A stretch of 5,167 bases of DNA, taken from assembly GCA_031177735.1 (NCBI GenBank), contig JAPSKJ010000188.1, positions 1-5,167 of the forward strand, read 5' to 3'. The notes below the pieces were generated by a model. The model had not been told where the DNA came from and did no database searches. It saw nothing but the letters and a program-made list of their open reading frames with translations. Every line of letters starts with the position of its first letter. The stretch's first letter is position 1. Source of the DNA: Nocardioides sp. Lineage in GTDB: Bacteria > Actinomycetota > Actinomycetes > Propionibacteriales > Nocardioidaceae. The position numbers and the translations under genes were made by a program. Below, one piece after another: positions 1 through 4,896 of the stretch.

Positions 1-147
1 CAGGCGCACCCCGCCGCCGCGCCGGAGCAGCAGCGCGTGCTCGCCCGGATCGAGTCCGACGCCACCACCCGCGGCGCCGCCGTCGCGGGTGGCCGGCTGA
101 TCCGGATCACGGAGGACGCGCTCGAGGCCTACGACCTGCCCGGGTGA
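1..147 (+). CDS. C-terminal end of an unidentified protein (5' truncated)
   Basis: An open frame runs from the first base of the window to a TGA at 145-147, giving 48 residues that end in EDALEAYDLPG. The third codon positions are almost all G or C, as in the clear genes nearby, and there is no start codon because the gene begins outside the window. The visible part has an Ala/Pro/Gln-rich start, then a stretch (residues about 12-42) that could form a helix and a short strand (GGRLIRIT). I do not recognise the family and no catalytic motif is visible. The stop codon lies in the loop of a 9-bp hairpin (136-160), and the next gene starts 52 nt downstream from its own apparent promoter, so this gene probably ends its own transcription unit. 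Confidence 0.6.
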   Translation, partial: QAHPAAAPEQQRVLARIESDATTRGAAVAGGRLIRITEDALEAYDLPG

Positions 148-160
148 GGCCCCCGGGCAG
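136..160 (+). terminator. Perfect 9-bp hairpin around a stop codon, no T-tract
   Basis: CTGCCCGGG (136-144) is the exact reverse complement of CCCGGGCAG (152-160), with a 7-nt loop (145-151) that contains the TGA stop of the upstream gene. The stem is eight G-C pairs and one A-T pair. No run of T follows, so it is not a classical intrinsic terminator. Hairpins without a T-tract are often proposed as terminators or mRNA 3'-end stabilisers in high-GC actinobacteria. That role is inferred from position only. Confidence 0.45.
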
Positions 161-184
161 CACGTCGGGGTGTCGGCGGGCACG

Positions 185-244
185 CCTAGGCTGACCCGCA
201 TGAGCGGAATCCGGATCGGTGCCCACGTCGACCAGACCGACCCG
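185..244 (+). repeat. Copy 1 of dispersed direct repeat (nfo promoter and first 15 codons)
   Basis: This segment holds CCTAGGCTG, the spacer to the nfo ATG and the first 15 nfo codons. It aligns with 2637-2695 at 48 identical bases of 59 aligned columns, with one single-base gap before the ATG and none after it. Since it forms the start of an intact conserved gene, this is presumably the parental copy. Confidence 0.75.
187..192 (+). promoter_or_regulatory. TANNNT -10 box for leaderless nfo transcript
   Basis: TAGGCT matches the actinobacterial -10 consensus TANNNT and ends 7 nt before the ATG at 200, which would place the transcription start at or within a base or so of the start codon. There is no Shine-Dalgarno sequence between the box and the ATG, as expected for leaderless translation. 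No convincing -35 hexamer is seen. The same CCTAGGCTG block recurs at 2637-2645, also just before an ATG. Confidence rests on spacing and consensus; no transcript data are available. Confidence 0.6.
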
Positions 245-997
245 ATCGCCGAGGCGCACGCCCGCAACGCTCCGCTGGTGCAGTTCTTCCTCGGCGACCC
301 GCAGAGCTACAAGGGCCCCGAGATCCGGTACGCCGGCGGCGCCGATGCCCTGCGGGCGGACGCTGCCGACGCAGGGGTGGATCTCTACGTGCACGCGCCC
401 TACATCGTCAACGTCGCCACCACCAACAACCGGATCCGCATCCCCAGCCGCAAGCTGCTCCAGCAGCACATCGACGCCGCCGCCTCCATCGGCGCCAAGG
501 GGCTCATCGTCCACGGTGGCCACGTCAACGCCTCCGACGATCCGGCCGTCGGCTTCGACAACTGGCGCAAGGCAGTCGAGGCGACCGACCTCAAGATCCC
601 GCTGCTGATCGAGAACACCGCGGGCGGCGACAACGCGATGACGCGCTACCTCGACCGCATCGCCGGGGTCTGGGACGCGATCGCCAGCGCCGAGGGTGCC
701 GACATGGTGGGCTTCTGCCTCGACACCTGCCACGCGCACGCCGGTGGCAACCCGCTCGAGACGGTGGTCGACGACGTCCGCAGGATCACCGGCCGGATCG
801 ACCTGGTGCACTGCAACGACAGCCGTGACGACTTCGACTCCGGCGCCGACCGTCACGCCAGCTGCGGGGCGGGCCGCATCGACCCCGACCTGCTCGCGGG
901 GGTCGTGCGGGATGCCGGCGCGCCGGTCGTGCTGGAGACCCCGGGAGGCGCTGCCGAGCACTCCGCCGACATGAGCTGGCTGCGCGAGCGCATCTGA
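200..997 (+). CDS. nfo: Deoxyribonuclease IV (endonuclease IV, AP endonuclease family 2)
   Basis: A 265-residue TIM-barrel protein that in this family cuts DNA 5' of abasic sites during cytoplasmic base excision repair, using a three-zinc centre. All nine zinc-ligand positions known from E. coli Nfo have plausible counterparts: H65 (YVHAPY), H105 (IVHGGH), E138 (LIENTAG), D175 and H178 (CLDTCHA), H204 (VHCNDS), D217 and H219 (ADRHAS), and E246 (VLETPG). The length is close to usual for the family (E. coli 285, mycobacterial forms near 250). I chose the ATG at 200 over an in-frame GTG at 170 because the family N-terminus begins at the first barrel strand (MSGIRIGAHV) and because a -10 box lies 7 nt upstream, which would leave the GTG outside the transcript. 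The gene looks intact and appears monocistronic, with its own promoter and a strong terminator. Its first 15 codons recur in diverged form at 2651-2695. Confidence 0.95.
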   Translation: MSGIRIGAHVDQTDPIAEAHARNAPLVQFFLGDPQSYKGPEIRYAGGADALRADAADAGVDLYVHAPYIVNVATTNNRIRIPSRKLLQQHIDAAASIGAKGLIVHGGHVNASDDPAVGFDNWRKAVEATDLKIPLLIENTAGGDNAMTRYLDRIAGVWDAIASAEGADMVGFCLDTCHAHAGGNPLETVVDDVRRITGRIDLVHCNDSRDDFDSGADRHASCGAGRIDPDLLAGVVRDAGAPVVLETPGGAAEHSADMSWLRERI

Positions 998-1020
998 GGC
1001 GCGCCACGCGGCACGTGGTC

Positions 1021-1043
1021 GCTCCGGCTCCCCGGGCTTTTTT
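1021..1043 (+). terminator. Rho-independent terminator after nfo
   Basis: A GC-rich stem forms between GCTCCGG (1021-1027) and CCGGGC (1032-1037): six base pairs with one bulged T at 1023 and a 4-nt loop CTCC. It is followed directly by six T residues (1038-1043), rare in this GC-rich sequence. The stem begins 23 nt after the nfo stop. A weaker 5-bp hairpin (CCACG 1004-1008 with CGTGG 1014-1018) lies just before it. This should separate nfo from the downstream gene. Confidence 0.75.
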
Positions 1044-1106
1044 CCTGACCGTCACCTGTTTCTGGACGGCTCAACCGGGGAAGGCTCGCGACTGCCCCGA
1101 CCTCGC

Positions 1107-1111
1107 AGGAG
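1107..1111 (+). promoter_or_regulatory. Ribosome binding site deciding the start at 1121
   Basis: AGGAG lies 9 nt before the ATG at 1121. It touches the in-frame ATG at 1112 directly, leaving no spacer for that codon, so it favours 1121. The 63 nt between the nfo terminator and this site contain no TA dinucleotide, hence no TANNNT -10 box. I cannot name a promoter for the gene. Confidence 0.65.
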
Positions 1112-1120
1112 ATGCCGCCC

Positions 1121-2611
1121 ATGGCCGACTACAGCGTGTCCGCGCTCACCCAGCTGAAGAAGGAGATCGCCCACAAGGCGATCCAGACGGTCCTCTACTG
1201 GGACTACCAGTGGGACGGCAGCTCCTCGGAGGGCTTCCACGGCGCCGGCTGGGAGGGCACCCTCCCGCCGGTGGACGGCCCGACCGGCACCGTCCAGCTG
1301 AAGTGGCGTGCGCCCCTCCTCAGCGCCTCCGCCGGCTTCCCGCCGGGCATCACCAAGGTCGGCGACGACTACGACGCGATGGGTCAGCCCTACACGATCT
1401 ACGAGATCGACCCGTGGGAGTCGATCTACTCACCGTGGATCGAACGGATCGACACCGCCTTCCAGGGCTGGGACACCATCCCGGACCCGGCCGACTTCGA
1501 GGGCCCGATCGAGCGGGTGCGCGCCGCTGTCAGCGAGCTGATGCCGTTGCCGACCGACGGCGGCGGCAACGACACCGAGGGCGACTTCAGCTCGGCGTAC
1601 ACCTCGGTCGACCTCGACACCAACCTCGGCACGATGGACGCCTTCATCGGTGGCCAGACCGCTGGGGCCGACGACGGGCTGCTCGTCTTCGCCTTCCGCC
1701 AGGGCTACGGCCCCGACCGGATCCGCGGCGTGATGGCCAACCAGGCGCAGGCGGCGATCCTGCTCGGGGTGGCCCTCCTCGCCGAGCAGCGCACCTGGCG
1801 CGGCGCACGCAAGGACATCATGGCGATCGCTGAAGCCGCCAAGGACGCCATGCGGCCCGGTGGCGCCGGTGGCGACTCGATCGACCTGGAGACCGTCAAG
1901 GCGTTCGCCGACCTCATCGGCTCCTTCGCGCCGGCGCCGATCTCCAAGGCGATCGACATCGGACAGGCGACGCTCGACGTGGTCGGCACGCTCGTGCCCG
2001 AGAGCAAGCCGAACTCGTCGGTCCAGCTGAGCGGCTACACCTGCGACGAGGTCTACCAGAGCATGTGCGAGGCGATCGAGAAGCTCGAGAAGAAGGTCTA
2101 CGAGCAGGAGTACGAGCTCGCCTACACCTCGCTGTCCGGGCTGCTCGACTACATGTCCGGCAACGCCGCCAGCCAGTTCCACATCCACCCCAAGAACGGC
2201 ATCGACGTCGACCTGGCCGAGGCCCGCCCGCTGAGCCAGCACACCGAGTACCTCCAGCGGATCGGCTACCAGACGGTCCCGACCATCGCGGCCTACATGC
2301 TGCGCGCCGCCGAGGACCTGCAAGCGGCCAACCGCCCCGGCATCTGGCAGCGCGACAACATGATCGGCCTGGGCAACTCCGGCGCCTACCCGCAGTGGTA
2401 CGACGTGCTGGAGGAGTTCGACAACATCACCAGCGGGTCGGCCAGGGAGCTCGTCGAGGCCGGCAAGCTTCTGGCCATCGGGGCGGGCTACGTGGCGGAG
2501 AGCGACCAGTGGTCCCGCGACATCCTGCACGGACTCCAGGACGACTTGGAGCGGGGCGAGACCGGCTGGGACAACCAGACGCTGGGTGAAGAGGTCACCC
2601 CGACCCCGTAG
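1121..2611 (+). CDS. Unrecognised 496-aa acidic, mostly helical protein
   Basis: I do not recognise this family. There is no signal peptide and no clear membrane-spanning segment, so the product should be soluble. Residues 1-30 suggest an amphipathic helix. Residues 30-130 are rich in aromatic residues (W28, W31, W44, W62, W99, W106, W117), G and P, suggesting a compact non-helical domain. Residues 145-180 are a Gly/Asp-rich linker. Residues 184-244 form a long predicted helix with a Gln/Ala-rich stretch (ANQAQAAILLG) and an EQRTWRGARKD motif. Residues 308-345 are strongly charged with coiled-coil character and hold two cysteines (C308, C316). Residues 437-478 form another long amphipathic helix containing AIGAGYVAESDQW. 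Alternating helices with a Y-x-x-x-x-D-x-W-like end resemble type VII (ESX) secretion-associated proteins of actinobacteria, but no WXG100 partner gene or clear YxxxD/E signal is present, so this is only a suggestion. An AGGAG site supports the start. No shared promoter with nfo is likely, given the terminator between them. Confidence 0.9.
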   Translation: MADYSVSALTQLKKEIAHKAIQTVLYWDYQWDGSSSEGFHGAGWEGTLPPVDGPTGTVQLKWRAPLLSASAGFPPGITKVGDDYDAMGQPYTIYEIDPWESIYSPWIERIDTAFQGWDTIPDPADFEGPIERVRAAVSELMPLPTDGGGNDTEGDFSSAYTSVDLDTNLGTMDAFIGGQTAGADDGLLVFAFRQGYGPDRIRGVMANQAQAAILLGVALLAEQRTWRGARKDIMAIAEAAKDAMRPGGAGGDSIDLETVKAFADLIGSFAPAPISKAIDIGQATLDVVGTLVPESKPNSSVQLSGYTCDEVYQSMCEAIEKLEKKVYEQEYELAYTSLSGLLDYMSGNAASQFHIHPKNGIDVDLAEARPLSQHTEYLQRIGYQTVPTIAAYMLRAAEDLQAANRPGIWQRDNMIGLGNSGAYPQWYDVLEEFDNITSGSARELVEAGKLLAIGAGYVAESDQWSRDILHGLQDDLERGETGWDNQTLGEEVTPTP

Positions 2612-2627
2612 CCGCTGTCCCGGTGCT

Positions 2628-2647
2628 CCCAGCCTCCCTAGGCTGGG
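2628..2647 (+). promoter_or_regulatory. 8-bp perfect inverted repeat overlapping the -10 box
   Basis: CCCAGCCT (2628-2635) pairs perfectly with AGGCTGGG (2640-2647) across a 4-nt loop, CCCT. It begins 17 nt after the stop codon of the 496-aa protein and overlaps the TAGGCT box at 2639-2644. It has no T-tract. It could be a T-less terminator for the upstream gene, an operator for a dimeric repressor of the downstream unit, or both. The left arm is not present upstream of nfo, so this structure is specific to the second copy of the promoter. Confidence 0.45.
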
Positions 2648-2695
2648 CGCATGAGGGCGATCCGGACAGGTGCGCACGGCGACCGGACGGACCCG
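2637..2695 (+). repeat. Copy 2 of dispersed direct repeat (nfo promoter and start)
   Basis: This is the diverged second copy of 185-244. Nine of nine bases match across the -10 region, and 36 of 45 match over the 15 codons after the ATG, with no indel in the coding part. Of the nine mismatches, two are synonymous changes (GCC/GCG and ACC/ACG) and the rest fall in codons that change the residue. Similarity stops at about the Shine-Dalgarno sequence of the oxidoreductase gene. Confidence 0.75.
2639..2644 (+). promoter_or_regulatory. TANNNT -10 box for the oxidoreductase unit
   Basis: TAGGCT ends 6 nt before the ATG at 2651, placing a transcription start on that ATG. The box and its flanks (CCTAGGCTG) are identical to those at nfo. 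The transcript would begin directly with the 19-codon leader frame and then reach the oxidoreductase start. No good -35 element is visible. Confidence 0.55.
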
Positions 2696-2710
2696 GAGGA
2701 CCGGCGGTGA
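2651..2710 (+). CDS. Putative 19-aa leader peptide, derived from the nfo start
   Basis: An ATG placed at the predicted transcription start opens a 19-codon frame, MRAIRTGAHGDRTDPEDRR, ending at TGA 2708-2710. Ten of its first 15 residues equal the Nfo N-terminus MSGIRIGAHVDQTDP in gap-free alignment. Its stop overlaps the GTG start of the oxidoreductase in a GTGA arrangement, and the oxidoreductase's GGAGGA site lies inside it. Translation of this leader could therefore deliver ribosomes to the oxidoreductase start (translational coupling). The peptide has no run of one amino acid that would suggest classical attenuation. It might instead be a decaying fragment with no function as a peptide. 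Translation itself is inferred. Confidence 0.45.
   Translation: MRAIRTGAHGDRTDPEDRR
2695..2700 (+). promoter_or_regulatory. Strong ribosome binding site for the oxidoreductase
   Basis: GGAGGA sits 6 nt before the GTG at 2707, an ideal spacing. It fixes the start of the oxidoreductase at this GTG rather than at upstream in-frame codons (the frame is open back to 2623). It also marks the point where similarity to nfo ends. Confidence 0.75.
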
Positions 2711-3747
2711 ACCGACCGCTGCGCCGGCTCGGGTTCCTCACCATCGGCCTCTTCGACCCCGACCACCCCGCTGCGGGCCACGAGAGCACGCTGCGGCTGA
2801 TCGAGCTCGGCGAACAGCTCGGCTTCGACTCCGCGTGGCTGCGCCACCGCCACCTGCAGCACGGCATCTCCTCGCCGGTGGCGGTGATGGCCGCGGCCAC
2901 CCAGCGCACCAGCCGCATCGAGCTCGGCACCGCAGTGACCCCGCTCGGCCTGGAGAACCCGTTCCGGCTGGCCGAGGACCTCGCCACCGTCGACGTGCTC
3001 TCCGGCTCCGGCCGGATCAACCCGGGCGTGAGCGTCGGGACCCCGATGAACTACGAGCACTTCAAGGCCAGCCTCTACCCCGACAGCCACGACCGGGAGG
3101 ACTTCTCCAAGCGCCGGGTCGAGCGGCTGCTGGCCTGCCTGCGCGGCGAGCCGGTCTCCGACTTCGAGGGCACGGTCGGCATCGAGACCTTCTCCCGGCG
3201 CATCGAGCCGCACTCCCCCGGCCTCGCCGACCGGGTCTGGTACGGCGCCGGCTCGCTCGACTCGGTCGTCTGGGCCGCCGAGCAGGGCCTCAACCTGCTC
3301 ACGAGCAGCGTGGTGAAGGCCGAGGGCGAGGTCACCGACTTCGCGGCGATCCAGCGCGGCCACATCGACGCCTTCCGCGCCGCCCACCCCGCTGGGGAGG
3401 CGGCCCGGGTCTCCCAGGGGCTGGTCGTCATCCCGACCGACTCCGCAACCAGCCAGCAGCGCGAGCGCTACCGGGCCTACGCCGAGGCCAGGCTGCCGCG
3501 GACCCGCGCGCCTCAGGGGCCCGCTCGGATGCTGTTCGCCCCCGACCTGGTCGGGCCCAGTGAGCAGCTGGCCGAGCAGCTGGCTGCCCACGCCGGCTTC
3601 CAGCCGGTGGACGAGGTCGCCTTCGCGCTGCCGTTCACCTTCGGCCACGACGACTACGCGCAGATCCTCACCGACCTGGCCACCCGACTCGGCCCCCTGC
3701 TCGGCTGGTCGCCGGAGCCACCGGCCCCGGTAGCCTCTCCCGGGTGA
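2707..3747 (+). CDS. LLM-class flavin-dependent oxidoreductase (luciferase-like)
   Basis: A 346-residue protein of the bacterial luciferase-like (LLM) TIM-barrel family, whose members use FMN or F420 for oxygenation or hydride transfer. Family marks in order: first strand LGFLTIGLF (8-16), helix LIELGEQLGFDSAWLRHRH (31-49), RIELGTAVTPLGLENPFRLAEDL (70-92) and ATVDVLSGSGRINPGVSVG (93-111), which correspond to the usual LGTAV, AEE-ATLD-LS-GR and GVG segments. Substrate and cofactor cannot be told from the sequence. The C-terminus is Pro-rich (SPEPPAPVASPG). The GTG start is supported by GGAGGA and by the GTGA overlap with the leader frame. Its own stop overlaps the start of the next gene by 4 nt, so it is probably cotranscribed with the FemAB-family gene. 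The gene appears intact. Confidence 0.88.
   Translation: MNRPLRRLGFLTIGLFDPDHPAAGHESTLRLIELGEQLGFDSAWLRHRHLQHGISSPVAVMAAATQRTSRIELGTAVTPLGLENPFRLAEDLATVDVLSGSGRINPGVSVGTPMNYEHFKASLYPDSHDREDFSKRRVERLLACLRGEPVSDFEGTVGIETFSRRIEPHSPGLADRVWYGAGSLDSVVWAAEQGLNLLTSSVVKAEGEVTDFAAIQRGHIDAFRAAHPAGEAARVSQGLVVIPTDSATSQQRERYRAYAEARLPRTRAPQGPARMLFAPDLVGPSEQLAEQLAAHAGFQPVDEVAFALPFTFGHDDYAQILTDLATRLGPLLGWSPEPPAPVASPG
3731..3736 (+). promoter_or_regulatory. Possible internal leaderless promoter for the FemX-type gene
   Basis: TAGCCT matches TANNNT and ends 7 nt before the GTG at 3744, the same geometry as at nfo. It lies inside the last codons of the oxidoreductase gene. No Shine-Dalgarno sequence precedes the GTG (CTCTCCCGG), which fits a leaderless start better than ordinary reinitiation. 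The overlap with coding sequence means it could also be chance. Confidence 0.4.
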
Positions 3748-4889
3748 GCCTCGTCGTCCGCGCCATCAGTCCCGAGGAACACCTGGCCTTCGTGGCGTCC
3801 CGCCGCTCGGTGAGCTTCCTGCAGACTCCCGCGTGGGCGAAGGTGAAGACCGAGTGGCGCGGTGAGTCGCTCGGCTGGGTCCGAGACGGCGAGATCGTCG
3901 GCGCCGCGCTGGTCCTCCACCGGCCGGTCCCGAAGCTCAAGCGCTTCACCCTGGCCTACCTGCCCGAGGGGCCCGTGCTGGACTGGAGCGCGGGCGACCT
4001 GCAGGCGTGGCTGGCGCCGCTGGCGGCGTACCTGCGCAAGCGGGGAGCCTTCGGCATCCGGATCGGCCCCCCGGTGCCCACCGCGACCTGGGACGCCGCC
4101 CAGGTCAAGGCTGGCATCGCCGATGAGTCGGTACGCCGCCTCGCCGACGTCCCGCCGGCCACGCGTTCCCCCGAGGGCGCGCGGGTGGTCAGCTCCCTGC
4201 GCAGCCTCGGCTGGCGGCTGCAGAGCCCCGAGGACGGTTTCGGAGCGGGGCAGCCGCAGTACGTCTACACGATCCCGCTGCGACACGCCGACGGGACCGC
4301 CAAGACCGAGGACGACGTCCTCAAGGGGATGAACCAGCTGTGGCGGCGCAACATCAAGAAGGCCGACAAGGAGGGCGTCGAGGTCACGGTGTCCTCCGGC
4401 GGCGACGGCGCCGCGGAGCTCAAGGCCTTCCACGACCTCTACGTCCACACCGCCGAGCGCGACCACTTCACACCGCGTCCGCTGCGCTACTTCGAGGTCA
4501 TGCGTGAGGCGATGACCGCGGAGGCACCCGAGCGGTTCCGCCTGTTCCTGGCCCGGCACGAGGGTGACCTGGTCGCCGCGACCATCCTGGTCCGCGTCGG
4601 TGCGCACGCGTGGTACTCCTACGGCGCCTCCTCCACCGAGAAGCGCGAGGTGCGGGGCTCCAACGCCTGCCAGTGGGCGATGATCCGCACCGCCCTGGCC
4701 GAGGGGTGCGACGTCTACGACCTGCGCGGCATCACCCCGACCCTCGATGCCGAGGACTCCCACGTGGGGCTGATCCAGTTCAAGGTCGGCACCGGCGGCG
4801 AGGCGGTGCAGTACGCCGGCGAGTGGGACCTGCCGCTCATCGCACCGCTCTACAAGGCCTTCGACCTCTACATGAAGCGGCGCGGGTGA
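3744..4889 (+). CDS. FemAB/FemX-family peptidoglycan bridge aminoacyltransferase
   Basis: A 381-residue member of the FemABX family, built from two GNAT-like domains. These enzymes transfer an amino acid (Gly, Ala or Ser) from aminoacyl-tRNA to the stem peptide of the lipid-linked peptidoglycan precursor on the inner face of the membrane. In actinomycetes with a one-Gly bridge, a FemX-type protein adds that Gly. Family marks: SFLQTPAWAKVK (24-35), the Arg/Lys-rich helix LWRRNIKKADKEGVEV (199-214), AWYSYGASSTEKREVRGSNA (289-308), WAMIRTALAEGCDVYDLRGI (311-330) and GLIQFKVGTGGEAVQYAGEWDLPL (342-365). The long coiled-coil arm of staphylococcal FemA is not evident. The protein has no signal peptide, as expected. 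The start GTG overlaps the oxidoreductase stop (GTGA). The donor amino acid cannot be read from sequence. Confidence 0.92.
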   Translation: MSLVVRAISPEEHLAFVASRRSVSFLQTPAWAKVKTEWRGESLGWVRDGEIVGAALVLHRPVPKLKRFTLAYLPEGPVLDWSAGDLQAWLAPLAAYLRKRGAFGIRIGPPVPTATWDAAQVKAGIADESVRRLADVPPATRSPEGARVVSSLRSLGWRLQSPEDGFGAGQPQYVYTIPLRHADGTAKTEDDVLKGMNQLWRRNIKKADKEGVEVTVSSGGDGAAELKAFHDLYVHTAERDHFTPRPLRYFEVMREAMTAEAPERFRLFLARHEGDLVAATILVRVGAHAWYSYGASSTEKREVRGSNACQWAMIRTALAEGCDVYDLRGITPTLDAEDSHVGLIQFKVGTGGEAVQYAGEWDLPLIAPLYKAFDLYMKRRG

Positions 4890-4896
4890 ACCGCTC

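Noticed and set aside
170..199. GTG start 10 codons upstream for nfo
   Set aside because: It has no ribosome binding site, falls upstream of the -10 box at 187-192, and adds residues not expected in endonuclease IV.
1044..1106. Promoter for the 496-aa gene in the T-richer stretch after the nfo terminator
   Set aside because: There is no TA dinucleotide and thus no TANNNT box. A CTGACC at 1045-1050 resembles a -35, but nothing suitable follows at 16-18 nt.
1112..1120. ATG start 3 codons upstream for the 496-aa protein
   Set aside because: It abuts the AGGAG sequence with no spacer; the ATG at 1121 has a usable 9-nt spacing.
1430..2677. 415-codon open frame on the minus strand
   Set aside because: It lies antisense to the 496-aa gene and is Val/Gly/Asp/Leu/Arg-rich without family motifs. 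Long antisense frames of this kind arise from the G/C third-position bias of the true gene.
2623..2706. Upstream in-frame extension of the oxidoreductase
   Set aside because: It would begin before the predicted promoter and add 28 residues with no family similarity; GTG 2707 has an ideal GGAGGA site.
2701..2755. Continued similarity between nfo and the oxidoreductase gene beyond the 15 copied codons
   Set aside because: Short matches such as ACCGCTG-like blocks need several gaps and a frame change, so they are no better than chance in GC-rich sequence.
2670..3563. 297-codon + strand frame overlapping the oxidoreductase
   Set aside because: It is out of frame with the clear LLM protein and reads as Arg/Pro/Ala-rich low-complexity sequence.
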